64,000 nt of DNA from Herpetosiphon giganteus (GCF_016907925.1 NZ_JAFBCZ010000009.1:124001-188000); one strand, 5' to 3'. Shown: positions 25,019-35,056, numbered from the stretch's first letter. Notes: generated by a model from the letters alone, not told the origin. Program-made: numbers and translations.

Positions 25019-26968
25019 TTAAATTTCGGCGGCAATTGGTGTAGATTGGGTAACTTCAGAACGCAACATGCGCCACCAAAACAGCATAACGCTTGCATAA
25101 ACCACAAGCCAGATAGGAATAAAGAGCCAATCATTCTTAATATGTTGGGTTAATTGGCTCATCGCTTTGCTCAAACTTAATTCATGCATCGGCATAAACG
25201 GTAAAATTCCAGCAAGTTTCTCATCGCCATAGCTAAATTGTTCTTTATTTGAGCGATAACCCAAATCGAGTTTGCGGTTTAATTCCCTAAGCTGCAAACT
25301 AAGCGTATATGGTTGATTATAAGTCGCCATTGGTGGATAAATTACGTTATAGCCAACATATTCCCATACCTCGCCTTTTGGTGCAGTCAAGGGAGCACAA
25401 CGTGTTTCCTGAATTGTGGTAATACAGCCGTTAATGCTAGGATAATTATTACTTGGTTCTCTAAATTGTACTGCAAAACCAGTTAATGCTGTTTCAGAGC
25501 CAGTAAACGTTTGGGCAACAATTGGTGCATTTTGGTTCAATTGGATTGATAAATGGGCTTCAGCAAAGGCTGGGGCTGGAATAACCATACCGCGCGTGAG
25601 CAACATCGCTGCAATAATCACCCCAATATTAACAATTAAGGGAATTGGCAATAAACGCAGTAACCCAGAATTTGCTTGCTCCAATGGTTGTGCTTGACGA
25701 ACTCGATATAAACAATAGACCGCTAAACCAAGCACAAAGCCAAATAATGCCAATTGAAAACTTTGGATAAATCCTTCAAAACGGGTAAATATTTGCGCCA
25801 GTAATGGCGAGCGCAGCGATAATGCATGCACCGGATGCATAAAAGTCATTTCATTAACTAAATAGCGTGATAAACCGATGTTAATATCACGACTTTTACT
25901 AAATATTTGAATGACAAATAGAAATTCTGCCAAAAACCAAATGCTGATGTAGCGATAGCCAAAACGCAGCGCAATAACAATCGCAAAAGGAATAAACCAA
26001 TACAGCCAATACGTTGGAATATGAATCCACAAAAAGAACATTGCCATAACTGCTACTGAAACCCACCAAGCAGAATCACTGACCCATTTTCGACGATAAT
26101 TCAAGAGAAAGAGCAGCAAGGCACTATACGAAAATAAAAAGAATGATACAGGCTCGCTAAGCAAGTTCGATTCATTAAATATTCGCGTGCCTTCAGGGTT
26201 AAAGAGTACACCAGTTATATAGGCTTTACTGCTTAAAAATGGCAGTGATAGGAGCAAAAATGGCGATATCCCAATCACAAACAGAATAGTGCGCCGCATC
26301 CACGATAGATTAAGCAATAAAATTAATGGTACAACTAAAAATAACGGAATCATCTTGAATGATGCACCAATGCCTAAAACAAGCATTGCCTGCCACGCTC
26401 GTCGCCATTGCAGTTTTTGCTCGCTTGCTGCCAGCGCTTGACCAACTAAAGCAGTGCCAAGCACCATCGAAGCGGTCGCATAGACATCGTTTTGGCCCAT
26501 TGCTAGCATATATAAGGCAGTTGGCGAAAGTGCCCACATAATGAGTGCACTCATCCCAATAGAGCGTTTCAAGCCCCAACCAATTAATATATCAAACGGC
26601 AAATAGATCAGTTTAAATAGAAAAACTGCTCGCATTGGGTGGGCAAGCGCCCAGGTCGATGACCAATTGCTAATATCGATTAAGCCAAGCAGATCGTAGA
26701 TTTTGGTCCAAAGCCCAGTATAGGCATAAAAACCATAGGGATATGGTGCCCATACCGGAATATTAATCACGCTATCGCCATAGGTATTTAGTAGATGCTC
26801 ATAAACATTGAAATGGCCTTGGGCAACAAAATGCGCATGCCATGGCATAAAAAGCACATCATTATGTCCAGTTACAGGCATGATCAATAAACGTGCAGTA
26901 TAACCAAGCATAACCAAGAAGATTGGTGCAAACTTAAGCAATACTGCACGATTAAACCATTTCGACAT
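25019..26968 (-). CDS. GT-C membrane glycosyltransferase, glycan operon copy 1
   Basis: A 649-residue membrane protein paralogous to the 21968-23932 product, with the same helix layout, first-loop motif (HNDVLFMPWHAHFVAQG), LAMGQNDVYATASM segment and C-terminal soluble domain ending in a final helix. Its base composition is more AT-rich than the other copy. The family is probably a lipid-linked-sugar-dependent transferase acting outside the membrane. A hairpin lies between this gene and the upstream glycosyltransferase, so expression may be partly uncoupled. Confidence 0.78.
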   Translation of the reverse strand: MSKWFNRAVLLKFAPIFLVMLGYTARLLIMPVTGHNDVLFMPWHAHFVAQGHFNVYEHLLNTYGDSVINIPVWAPYPYGFYAYTGLWTKIYDLLGLIDISNWSSTWALAHPMRAVFLFKLIYLPFDILIGWGLKRSIGMSALIMWALSPTALYMLAMGQNDVYATASMVLGTALVGQALAASEQKLQWRRAWQAMLVLGIGASFKMIPLFLVVPLILLLNLSWMRRTILFVIGISPFLLLSLPFLSSKAYITGVLFNPEGTRIFNESNLLSEPVSFFLFSYSALLLFLLNYRRKWVSDSAWWVSVAVMAMFFLWIHIPTYWLYWFIPFAIVIALRFGYRYISIWFLAEFLFVIQIFSKSRDINIGLSRYLVNEMTFMHPVHALSLRSPLLAQIFTRFEGFIQSFQLALFGFVLGLAVYCLYRVRQAQPLEQANSGLLRLLPIPLIVNIGVIIAAMLLTRGMVIPAPAFAEAHLSIQLNQNAPIVAQTFTGSETALTGFAVQFREPSNNYPSINGCITTIQETRCAPLTAPKGEVWEYVGYNVIYPPMATYNQPYTLSLQLRELNRKLDLGYRSNKEQFSYGDEKLAGILPFMPMHELSLSKAMSQLTQHIKNDWLFIPIWLVVYASVMLFWWRMLRSEVTQSTPIAAEI

Positions 26969-27012
26969 ACACTCTTCCTCATTAATCTATAGACGGATAA
27001 CGAAATAGCGCT

Positions 27013-27048
27013 CATGGAGCAATGATCGCCATTGATCGTTACTCCATG
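27013..27048 (-). terminator. Intra-operon hairpin
   Basis: A 15 bp stem (27013-27027 with 27034-27048) containing one mismatch and one G-T pair, with a 6-base loop. It starts three bases after the stop at 27051. There is no strong T-run, so it may be an attenuator or processing site rather than a full terminator. Confidence 0.5.
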
Positions 27049-27050
27049 CT

Positions 27051-28796
27051 TTAGCGCCAACTACGAAATTGCGCTTTGGCCCGATCATACATCCAGCGGC
27101 CATATTGTTTGGCTTCGAGGGCAAGATGATTAAACTTGCCAGAACGAATTAATTGCAAGGTTTTCTTGCTGCGTTCTTGCCATGTTTTTTTGGGCACAAT
27201 CAAATTATGCAGGCGTTCGGTAAATTCGCTCAATAAAATATATTCGCTATTTGCCAACGCTTGTTGGGCACGCAAAAAGTCAACCTCGGGCGTGGCGCTA
27301 CGCTCACGGGTATCGTAGGCAGCGGCATACAACACGCGACAACACAGCTGGCCAAGTTGTGGCATATGGTTGAAGCTCAGCGAGCCGCCAACCGCAGCCC
27401 GAAAATCAAAACGAATGCTTGAGCCGTTGGTCGAACTCACCACAAAGTGCAAGGCTTGATTGCGGCTGGCTGGCAAAGCTGGAAAATCAAAGTGCAGCCA
27501 CTGTTGATCAATGCTGCTTGATTCTACATCAACTAAACTGCGATTTGGATTAATCAGCGCATCGTAAATTTGTAAACGCCACGAGCCGCTGGCTGGTTGC
27601 GCCAAAGCAACTTCAAAGCCGCAAACGCCATCGTGTTGGCACACCAAGCGCTGGCCGATGTTAAAATCGGCGTTCAAAGCGGCACTCACGCCATCACCTT
27701 GCAAATGTTCGTGATCGGTCAGCAAGCGTTGGTTGATTGCACCAGAAGCAGTTGTAACCAACTTAACCAAGGCTTTTTCGACCTCGCGGGCTGAGCTTTC
27801 CCAGCGCAAGGTTTTGGCATGCGCAAGGCCTGCCGTGATCAAGCGTTGGCGCAATGGCTCATCGCTCAAAACGCTTAACAAGGCTTGGGCTAGTGGTTTT
27901 GGTTCAGCGGTCGCCAACAAGCCGGTTTTGCCGTGGGTCACCAAAAAGTGATTTGGCGCGAGATCAATATCGACCACCGGACAGCCCGAGGCCATCATTT
28001 CTGGCGGCATCAACGAAGGGTTGGTCGACGAAATAACCAAGCCTAAAGTGGCCGACGCATACAACTCAGCCAATTCTTCTGGGTTTAAAATGCCCATGGC
28101 GGTAAATTTGAATGGCGCAGAGAAATGTTTGAGATGTTTATCGCCAAAGAGCACAATTTCAACATCGGGCCGTTGCTCTTTGACAATCGCCAAAGCGCGC
28201 ATGCCCAAATCAAAACAGCGGCGGGGCGTTGATGGCCGCGCATAAAAAATAACCCGCGGTTTTTTGGTCAACAACTTGGGCCGTGGATAGTAGCGTTCGT
28301 GCTCGACCGCAAAATCAAATGGAAAAGTTTTCGCCTGATATTGCTCGTGCAAATGTTTGGCCAGCCAATGCCCCAAGGTAATACAGGGCCAACCTTGTTT
28401 ATAGGTCGCCTCGGCGCTCAGCCATTCATCGCCCATGGCATAGAAAAATGGCTCGAAATCTTGCACAAAATAGGCGCGAGTAATCGCAGGATCGCACATC
28501 TCAAAGCCTTGGGTTGTTGTCCATTGAGTTGCCAAAACAATATCAAAGCCCTTAATTTCTTGCGGCCAAAAATAAATTGGCGCATGCACCACGCCAAAAT
28601 AGCGTTGTACAAAATGCTCAGGCCGATCCAGCGCCTCGGTCGGGTAATCGCTGGGATTCATAAAGATAACTTGCTCGTGGCCAAAGCTTGCCAAGAGATT
28701 GATAATTCGAAAAATATTGGTATACCCGCCAGAACCAACAATTGGTGCGGTCAGCAACCAAGCGATTCGCAGGCGAGGATGTTCAGTAACTTGCAT
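27051..28796 (-). CDS. GT-B glycosyltransferase with C-terminal accessory domain
   Basis: A 581-residue protein. The first 365 residues resemble GT4/WsaF-type rhamnosyltransferases: a Gly-rich N-terminal loop (GSGGYTNIFR), FVQDFEPFFYAMG, the nucleotide-sugar part RVIFYARPSTPRR, and the C-terminal catalytic E in SLMPPEMMASGCPVV. From about 375 to 510 a beta-rich domain of carbohydrate-binding character follows, then a basic helical tail. It probably adds a sugar during surface glycan assembly in the cytoplasm. It follows the tandem transferase gene by 9 bases in the operon. Confidence 0.8.
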   Translation of the reverse strand: MQVTEHPRLRIAWLLTAPIVGSGGYTNIFRIINLLASFGHEQVIFMNPSDYPTEALDRPEHFVQRYFGVVHAPIYFWPQEIKGFDIVLATQWTTTQGFEMCDPAITRAYFVQDFEPFFYAMGDEWLSAEATYKQGWPCITLGHWLAKHLHEQYQAKTFPFDFAVEHERYYPRPKLLTKKPRVIFYARPSTPRRCFDLGMRALAIVKEQRPDVEIVLFGDKHLKHFSAPFKFTAMGILNPEELAELYASATLGLVISSTNPSLMPPEMMASGCPVVDIDLAPNHFLVTHGKTGLLATAEPKPLAQALLSVLSDEPLRQRLITAGLAHAKTLRWESSAREVEKALVKLVTTASGAINQRLLTDHEHLQGDGVSAALNADFNIGQRLVCQHDGVCGFEVALAQPASGSWRLQIYDALINPNRSLVDVESSSIDQQWLHFDFPALPASRNQALHFVVSSTNGSSIRFDFRAAVGGSLSFNHMPQLGQLCCRVLYAAAYDTRERSATPEVDFLRAQQALANSEYILLSEFTERLHNLIVPKKTWQERSKKTLQLIRSGKFNHLALEAKQYGRWMYDRAKAQFRSWR

Positions 28797-28805
28797 AACT
28801 CGGTT

Positions 28806-31292
28806 CTATCCTTTACGGTTTACAAGACGTTTGAGCAGCCCTTTGGCTTTGCCACTCACCTGCATTAATACGCCATTGGCGATGTTTTGCAGCTGAATTT
28901 CTAATTGGTGGGCATAGGCTTTGGCTTCTGCATTGCCACGCTCAAGCTCTTGAACGCGATAATGTAAATCTTGGTTGCTGGTGATTAAGCCATCAATGTG
29001 CATCACCAGCACTTCGGTGCCATTTGATAACGATTTATTTGCGCCGAGCAACAAGGCATTGCTCTTGATCAACGACATTTGGCGGGCATACATCACCCAC
29101 ACTTGAATCAAGGCATTGTGTAATTCGCGGCTGCGTGCCTTGGGCGTATAGCGCTCATGTACATCAGCCAAGGCTTCGCGGCCCAAACGTTGGCGCAACG
29201 CAGGATCAGTAACCATTGCTTCAAGCGCGGCAATCCATTCAGCTTCGTTTGCGGCCAGCATGCCATTGACCCCGTGGGTAATCGCATGGGAGAAGGCTTC
29301 AATTGGCGTAGCAATTAAGGGCACGCCCACCAAGCCTGCTTCCATATATTTGACTTCGCTCTTCGATTGGCAAAATGGATTATCAAGTTCCAATGGCGCA
29401 AGTGCAAAATCGACCGCAGCAATCTCATCGGCCAATTGTTCGAGTGGCACGAGATCACGGCGCTCAATTCGTGCAGCAACTGCATCGAAGGCTGGCGATA
29501 ATTGCAAAGGCCCAACAATGCGCAAGCGCACATGCTCGTGTTTGGCCAAAATATGCAAAAGCGCGCTTTCAACTTGCTCAAAATCACGATTATGGGTTGC
29601 AGTGCCGCTGAAATAGCCGATTAAGACTGGATCATTCGCTTGGGCCACGGGTTTGGCTTGGCGTTGCGCAGCAATCGGCGCAGCATAATTGATTTGATTT
29701 TGGCTCAGCGCATTGCGCACCACATAGGCATTGAGGTCTAAGGCGCGCACCTGTTCGGCCAGCGGTTCGGTCGAAACAATCACTGCATCACACAGCATCA
29801 TTGTTTTGCGATAGCGCTCAACCCCATCGCGATAGAGCGCAACTTCATCGGCGGGCCAATCTTTAATCGCATCGATATAGTGCAGCAAATCGGTACGGAA
29901 CACCAAATCATCAGTATCAAAAATAACTGGATGGCCAAGCGCCTGATGAGCGTTGATCAATGCTTCAATGTTCGAATCGAGCGCCACCCGATGCAAAATT
30001 AAGATGCCAAATTTAACGCTATCGGCAATTTTAAATGGCTCGTTATAGAGGCTGGTAACGCCGCTATACATCTCAAACCATTCAAGTTGTTCTTGGCGAT
30101 GGCGGCAGCGATAATTGCCTGCATTGCCAATATCGCAACCAGTAATCATATGCACCGAGCGATCGGTAAAATACAGATCACGCTGAAATTGGCTAATTAA
30201 TGGTTGGCTGGCTGGCTGAGGCACATTGGTAGCAAAGCGTTCAATGATCGTCAAGAGCAGCGCTTCATACTCGGCGGCGGCAGCGGCAATCGTATAGTGG
30301 CTTTGCACATGTGCATAGGCCGCTTGACCAAGCTTTTGGCGCAAACCTGCATCGGCAACCAAGCTGCGCAGATGGCTGGTCCATTCCGCTTCAGTGGCGG
30401 CCAAAAAGCCATTGTTGCCATGGCTAATTGCTTCGGCAAAGGCGGGGATAGGGCTAGCCACAACTGGCAAGCGTAAGGCCGCTGCTTCCAAATATTTTAA
30501 TTCGCTGCGACAGCGGGTAAAGGCATTTTCCACATCCAAGGGAGCCAAAATAATATCGGCCTGCGCCATCAGGCTTGGCAACTCTTCCAGCGGCACAAAT
30601 GGCAATTGCTCAATTTGGGCAGCAACTGGAGCCAAAACCTCGGGCAGGGTAATTTTGCCACCTAAAACGAGGCGCAATTTGGGATTTTGCTGCAAGAGGC
30701 TTAATAAACTTGGCGCAATCAGCCGCAAGTCGGCATCGTGCGAAAAAGTGCCGCTAAAGTAGCCAATGGTCACATGCTCGTGGGCAGCGCGGGCTTGATA
30801 CGCCGCTTCGCACCAGCGCAGCCAATCGTCGCCAAGCACATTGCGATGCGTCCAAACTGGCTTATCAAAAGATTTTGCGGCCTCGGCAAGCGGAGCTGTG
30901 CTAACAATCGCCGCCTGACATTGCTCAAAAACTGGCACATTGCCTAGCACATAGGCGCGCCAAAATTGGCGTTCGAAGCCAGTGCTTTCGGCGACAATCG
31001 GCATCGAATCGACCAAACGTGGGTCAAACAGCAGATCGTCGGTTTCGTAGACCAATGGCTTGCCTGCCGCCGCCTGCTTGACGGTTTCCCAAAAATGGCT
31101 GGCTTTGGGCCGATGCGCAATCACCAGATCGGCGGTCGCAATTGCTGAAATAACCGCCGAATCGGTCTGGTTAAACAATTGAGCCTTGTGCCCGCGTTGC
31201 TTTAATTGATCAATTGCATGCTGACAGCGATAGCGCTGGGTTTCGCCGCCACAACCGCTCCAGAAAACGACGTTTAATTGACGCTGACTCAT
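28806..31292 (-). CDS. Tandem two-domain glycosyltransferase
   Basis: An 828-residue protein made of two similar GT4-like units, about residues 5-350 and 370-705. Each has RYRC near its start, a TDDL motif (YETDDLLFD, FDTDDLVFR), the strand IGYFSGT..H and a closing segment with A-L/P-L-E/D, as in transferases acting on polymer repeats. The last 110 residues are helical/coiled-coil. Two catalytic units in one chain suggest formation of two successive linkages or a repeating disaccharide. The start is at 31292: GGAGG precedes it and it forms a TAATG overlap with the upstream stop; the longer frame to 31310 would include that ribosome binding site. Confidence 0.8.
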   Translation of the reverse strand: MSQRQLNVVFWSGCGGETQRYRCQHAIDQLKQRGHKAQLFNQTDSAVISAIATADLVIAHRPKASHFWETVKQAAAGKPLVYETDDLLFDPRLVDSMPIVAESTGFERQFWRAYVLGNVPVFEQCQAAIVSTAPLAEAAKSFDKPVWTHRNVLGDDWLRWCEAAYQARAAHEHVTIGYFSGTFSHDADLRLIAPSLLSLLQQNPKLRLVLGGKITLPEVLAPVAAQIEQLPFVPLEELPSLMAQADIILAPLDVENAFTRCRSELKYLEAAALRLPVVASPIPAFAEAISHGNNGFLAATEAEWTSHLRSLVADAGLRQKLGQAAYAHVQSHYTIAAAAAEYEALLLTIIERFATNVPQPASQPLISQFQRDLYFTDRSVHMITGCDIGNAGNYRCRHRQEQLEWFEMYSGVTSLYNEPFKIADSVKFGILILHRVALDSNIEALINAHQALGHPVIFDTDDLVFRTDLLHYIDAIKDWPADEVALYRDGVERYRKTMMLCDAVIVSTEPLAEQVRALDLNAYVVRNALSQNQINYAAPIAAQRQAKPVAQANDPVLIGYFSGTATHNRDFEQVESALLHILAKHEHVRLRIVGPLQLSPAFDAVAARIERRDLVPLEQLADEIAAVDFALAPLELDNPFCQSKSEVKYMEAGLVGVPLIATPIEAFSHAITHGVNGMLAANEAEWIAALEAMVTDPALRQRLGREALADVHERYTPKARSRELHNALIQVWVMYARQMSLIKSNALLLGANKSLSNGTEVLVMHIDGLITSNQDLHYRVQELERGNAEAKAYAHQLEIQLQNIANGVLMQVSGKAKGLLKRLVNRKG

Positions 31293-32485
31293 TAACGAAA
31301 TTTCCTCCAAAGCTGGCGTAAACGATCAATGATGCGTTGTGGTAGCGAGCGATTAAGCTGTTGTTGAACCAAACTATGTTGCCAATGCAGATATTCAAGT
31401 TGGGCTTGCACGCCGCGTTTTTCGGCCTCAAGCTGCGCCGCCAACACCGATGCATCAAGCAAGCGCCGCTCTAAATCGTGCATCTGATCAAAGTTGCTTG
31501 CTTGCAAGGCAAGTTGTTGTTGCATCTGCGCTAGTTGCTGGCTTTGGGCCTGCTGATCGTGCTTGAATTGCTCAAGTTGGGCCGTGAGGGCTTGCTGAAA
31601 CAGCACAGTATCGTAGGCGGTGCTGGTCAAAACAGGCAAAACGATGCTCAACAAATCGCTAGCTGGGTCGGTTGGCGTAGGCTGGAGTGAACGCTCGACC
31701 AAGGCTTGTAAGCTGGAATCCAGCTGACCATTGGTGGCAATTAGATAAATTTTGCGGTAGCCAGGCCCGCGTTGGTCATAGGCATAAAAGCGTTGATTAT
31801 AGAGCGCATCGAAATTGGCGTGCATCGCATCGCGGTGGTTTTGGCGAAACAATAAATGTTTCAGCACCATCAACAATTGCCAATGTGGCAAATAGCCGCT
31901 TTCAAACGCCAAATAATCAAGCTGCTCAGCGGCGAGCCAAGCCTCAACCAAGGCCGCTTGGGGCAAGCCATATGCAACATGCTCATCAAGCATGGGATTG
32001 TGCATCTGCAATTGGCTCAGATAATCGCGCAACATCGCTTCGGCGGTGGCTACATTGGTTAGATTATGCGGCGCTGCCAAAAAAACCGCTCTGCTGGCCA
32101 CCCGCCGCAGTTCGGCCAAAAAACTATTGCGGCCTTCCAGCGGAATATGCTCAAGCGTATCGCAACTAAGCACAATATCAAAAGCCTGATCATCAAAGGG
32201 CAATTTGGTGCCATCAGCCTGCTGATAGCCAGCACCCACATACTCGGCAGTATCCACGACCAAGGTTTCATCGGCGGGAAAAAATGCTTGCAACGGCATT
32301 ACACCATTGCGCGGAGGGAAAAAACCGCCAACATCAAGAATCCGCCAGCGCTGATCGCTTGCGCCAGCAGCTTGTTTTAATAAAAATATCGCTTCAGCAC
32401 TTACGCGATAGCGCTGATATTGATCAAAGGGCATCGCAAGCAGGGCATCGGAATTCCAATGCTCAAGCACAGGGATCATGGTCAT
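31292..32485 (-). CDS. SAM-dependent methyltransferase with coiled-coil tail
   Basis: A 397-residue protein, first in the glycan operon. A class I methyltransferase domain (about 15-250) has the motif I equivalent ILDVGGFFPP, the acidic strand ETLVVDTAE, and the SCDTLEHIPL segment. From about 290 to 375 there is a long Gln-rich coiled coil, ending in a basic tail (RLRQLWRKFR) like that of the 23958-24998 product. Such coiled coils in Wbd-like chain-end methyltransferases act as length rulers; applying that here is inference. The start at 32485 has AAGGG five bases upstream; a TTG at 32500 is less likely. Confidence 0.78.
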   Translation of the reverse strand: MTMIPVLEHWNSDALLAMPFDQYQRYRVSAEAIFLLKQAAGASDQRWRILDVGGFFPPRNGVMPLQAFFPADETLVVDTAEYVGAGYQQADGTKLPFDDQAFDIVLSCDTLEHIPLEGRNSFLAELRRVASRAVFLAAPHNLTNVATAEAMLRDYLSQLQMHNPMLDEHVAYGLPQAALVEAWLAAEQLDYLAFESGYLPHWQLLMVLKHLLFRQNHRDAMHANFDALYNQRFYAYDQRGPGYRKIYLIATNGQLDSSLQALVERSLQPTPTDPASDLLSIVLPVLTSTAYDTVLFQQALTAQLEQFKHDQQAQSQQLAQMQQQLALQASNFDQMHDLERRLLDASVLAAQLEAEKRGVQAQLEYLHWQHSLVQQQLNRSLPQRIIDRLRQLWRKFR

Positions 32486-32520
32486 TCCTACCCTTTCCAA
32501 AGTACACCTACAAAATGCGA

Positions 32521-32529
32521 ATTATAGCA
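32521..32529 (-). promoter_or_regulatory. Extended -10 promoter of the glycan operon
   Basis: On the minus strand TGCTATAAT (TATAAT at 32526-32521) lies 36 bases before the first gene of the glycan operon. No good -35 is seen at 16-18 bp, consistent with an extended -10 promoter. Confidence 0.5.
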
Positions 32530-32646
32530 TACTCTTTGACAGGCAACACCTGTGCCGAATCAATCGTGTAGCACTGCGTGATTAATAAAATAAGCGCGAG
32601 AATCCACGTATTTAGCGTATCGATTTAATAATTCTAGGCTTACATT

Positions 32647-33213
32647 TTAGCGAAATTCAGTACACTGTGCTGGAGGATCAAGCTTTGCGTTACAGCGACT
32701 CATGCGCCATTGAAGCTGTATCAAGCGATGGGTTTCTATAAAATCGCCATAGAAAAAATCATGATATTCGTACTTAGTGCCAGAAGTAACATTTTTCATT
32801 TGAACCAAGGCTGAAATATAGGATCTTGGTTTGCTTATTTCAAGATCGGGCATTGTTTGCAGATGACCTGATTTTTTAGCGAGCATGCTCAATGGTGTAT
32901 CAAATGAGGCAAGCATAACGCTTTTTTGATACAGCAAGGTCAATGTTTGATTTGAAACTGCATCAATGCTTGTTTGATCAAGATAGAGAATTTTGATCGT
33001 CGTTTGACTTAACAACGCATCTAATGCTTCAGGTGATGAAACAATTGCAATGCTGGTAATTGATCGAGCAGCCTCAAATGGGGTTTCAGAAAAATAAATT
33101 GTATCGATTGGGGTTGTTGGCGTGGGCTGTGGCGATGGAGCAGCAGGCTGCGCCGTTTGACAGCCAACCAAACCGATCAATCCTAGGAGAAATCCTATGA
33201 TCCAGCGTTGCAT
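32647..33213 (-). CDS. Lipoprotein of unknown function
   Basis: A 188-residue lipoprotein: signal peptide with lipobox LVGC (Cys18), then a Pro/Thr-rich linker (about 22-36) and a globular domain with two Cys near the C-terminus. GAGGAGG precedes the ATG by seven bases. It should be anchored outside the cytoplasmic membrane. I recognise no family or catalytic motif. It is monocistronic, with its own gap on both sides. Confidence 0.75.
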   Translation of the reverse strand: MQRWIIGFLLGLIGLVGCQTAQPAAPSPQPTPTTPIDTIYFSETPFEAARSITSIAIVSSPEALDALLSQTTIKILYLDQTSIDAVSNQTLTLLYQKSVMLASFDTPLSMLAKKSGHLQTMPDLEISKPRSYISALVQMKNVTSGTKYEYHDFFYGDFIETHRLIQLQWRMSRCNAKLDPPAQCTEFR

Positions 33214-33402
33214 CTACGCACCTCCTCACGCATTCAGTTACCTTTGTATGCTAGCGCAGCAACAACTGATTGTAAAGAATCGCTAGGTAATTAAAGCAGC
33301 CAGCACGAATAATCGCTGGTTTGGGCGTAGAATAAGGCTTGGACTATCGATCAATGCGTGTAAAGCATTGCAATTCAGCCATTTACGAAGGAGTCGAACC
33401 GC

Positions 33403-34362
33403 ATGAAACTTCAATGTGCAATTCTTGATGATTATCAGCAGGTCGCCTTAACGATGGCAGATTGGTCAGTTATCGCCGATCAGGTTGAGGTTCGGGTCTT
33501 TGCAGCATCTTTTAGCGATCAAGCAGCCTTGGTGCAGGCAATTGGCGATTGCGAGATTGTGGTGGTTATGCGTGAACGCACACCATTCAAAGCCGATTTG
33601 CTTGCTCAATTGCCAAAACTTAAGCTGCTAGTCACAACTGGCATGCGCAACGCCTCGATTGATTTGGCAGCAGCCAAAGCCCAAGGCATCATCGTTTGTG
33701 GCACAGCCACCTACCCTGAGCCACCAGTCGAACTAACCTGGGCGCTCATTTTGGGCTTGGCGCGCCAAATCGTGCCCGAAAACTTGGCGTTTCGCAATAA
33801 TGGCCCGTGGCAACACACGATTGGCATGGATCTGGCTGGCCAAACGCTGGGCTTGTTGGGTTTGGGCAAACTTGGCAGCAAGGTAGCCCTCATAGCCCAA
33901 GCTTTTGGCATGAACGTACTGGCTTGGAGCCAAAATCTCAGTGCGCAACACTCACAAGCGCTTGGTGTACAACGCGCTGAATCAAAAGCACAGTTGCTCG
34001 CCAAAAGCGATATTGTTTCGATTCACCTTGTGCTGAGCGAGCGCACTCGTGGTTTAGTGGGCGCTGCTGAATTACAACAGATGCGCCGCACGGCCTATCT
34101 CATTAATACCTCACGCGGGCCAATTATCGATCAAGCAGCGTTAATCAGCGCCCTCGAACAAGGCTGGATCGCTGGCGCAGGCTTAGATGTTTTTGATCAA
34201 GAGCCATTGCCCGCCGATCATCCGTTGCGGCGCTTGCCCAATGTGCTGGCAACGCCTCATTTGGGCTATGTCACCCAGCGCAATTATCGGGCGTATTTTG
34301 GCGAGGCAGTTGCCGATATTCAGGCCTTTTTGGCTGGCACGCCGCTACGCCAAATCAATTGA
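33403..34362 (+). CDS. D-isomer-specific 2-hydroxyacid dehydrogenase
   Basis: A 319-residue NAD(P)-dependent dehydrogenase of the phosphoglycerate/hydroxypyruvate reductase family. It has the Rossmann motif GLGKLG at 153-158 and the catalytic Arg238 (TSRGP), Glu267 (DQEPL) and His286 (TPHLG). It lacks the ACT/ASB regulatory domains of true SerA, so it reduces or oxidises some small 2-hydroxy/2-oxo acid. AAGGAG precedes the ATG. It lies 34 bases before the RraA-like aldolase gene and shares a terminator with it, which suggests linked catabolism of a hydroxy-oxo acid. Confidence 0.88.
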   Translation: MKLQCAILDDYQQVALTMADWSVIADQVEVRVFAASFSDQAALVQAIGDCEIVVVMRERTPFKADLLAQLPKLKLLVTTGMRNASIDLAAAKAQGIIVCGTATYPEPPVELTWALILGLARQIVPENLAFRNNGPWQHTIGMDLAGQTLGLLGLGKLGSKVALIAQAFGMNVLAWSQNLSAQHSQALGVQRAESKAQLLAKSDIVSIHLVLSERTRGLVGAAELQQMRRTAYLINTSRGPIIDQAALISALEQGWIAGAGLDVFDQEPLPADHPLRRLPNVLATPHLGYVTQRNYRAYFGEAVADIQAFLAGTPLRQIN

Positions 34363-34396
34363 ATTTGATGATATTAATTTTCTCTATGGAGGTTTG

Positions 34397-35020
34397 ATGA
34401 TTGATTATTCTGCATTCGCAGCGCTTTCGCCAACAACTTTAGCCGATACACTTAGCCGCAACCAAATAATGGATCTTGGAATTCGCCCATTATGGCATGG
34501 TATGCCACGAGTTGCAGGGCCAGCATATACGGTTCAATGTAATGCTGGCGATAATCTTATGCTCCATGCAGCGATTTATCGAGCAGTGCCAGGCTCAATT
34601 ATCGTTGTTGATGGCGTTGATGTTGAGTATGCTGTGGCTGGGGGAAATGTATGCGCAGTTGCCCAAGAGCGAGGCATCACAGCCTTCCTTATCGATGGCG
34701 TTATTCGTGATCTCGCTGAAATTCGCGAGCGCCAATTTCCAGTTTTTGCCCGTGGCGTAGTGCCAATTCCAGGCATCAAAGCGCTAGCCCATCCGCTCAA
34801 CCAGCCAATCAATTGTGGTGGAGTACAGGTGCGAGCAGGAGATATTGTGGTTGCCGACGAAGAAGGCATTGTGGTTATTCCGCTTGAGCAAGCAGAAACA
34901 ATCTTGCATAAGGCCCAAGCAAGCGCAGCCAAAGATGCGAGCGAAACCCTCGCAGCGTGGGAACAAGCGCATCGGGCCAAAATCGATGAACTTTTGCGCC
35001 AACAAGGCTTGCTTGATTAA
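34397..35020 (+). CDS. RraA-like/HMG-aldolase family protein
   Basis: A 207-residue protein of the RraA/4-hydroxy-4-methyl-2-oxoglutarate aldolase family. The family core is visible: GGNVCAVAQERGITAFLID followed by Gly101, Arg104 and Asp105, which in the aldolases bind the carboxylate and the metal. The start is at 34397, directly after GGAGG; the frame extends upstream to 34187 inside the dehydrogenase gene. Members either cleave oxaloacetate-type substrates or, in enterobacteria, inhibit RNase E. The pairing with a dehydrogenase favours an enzymatic role (retro-aldol or decarboxylase). Confidence 0.85.
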   Translation: MIDYSAFAALSPTTLADTLSRNQIMDLGIRPLWHGMPRVAGPAYTVQCNAGDNLMLHAAIYRAVPGSIIVVDGVDVEYAVAGGNVCAVAQERGITAFLIDGVIRDLAEIRERQFPVFARGVVPIPGIKALAHPLNQPINCGGVQVRAGDIVVADEEGIVVIPLEQAETILHKAQASAAKDASETLAAWEQAHRAKIDELLRQQGLLD

Positions 35021-35056
35021 AATCCTCATTAGTTAATCAATAACGAACAACACTTG

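Noticed and set aside
28299-28868. 189-residue plus-strand frame inside the glycan operon
   Set aside because: It is antisense to conserved glycosyltransferase motifs and has no ribosome site or promoter.
33385-33402. Sequence resembling the T-loop of a tRNA (GTCGAACC)
   Set aside because: There is no acceptor stem or cloverleaf around it; it is the ribosome-site region of the dehydrogenase gene.
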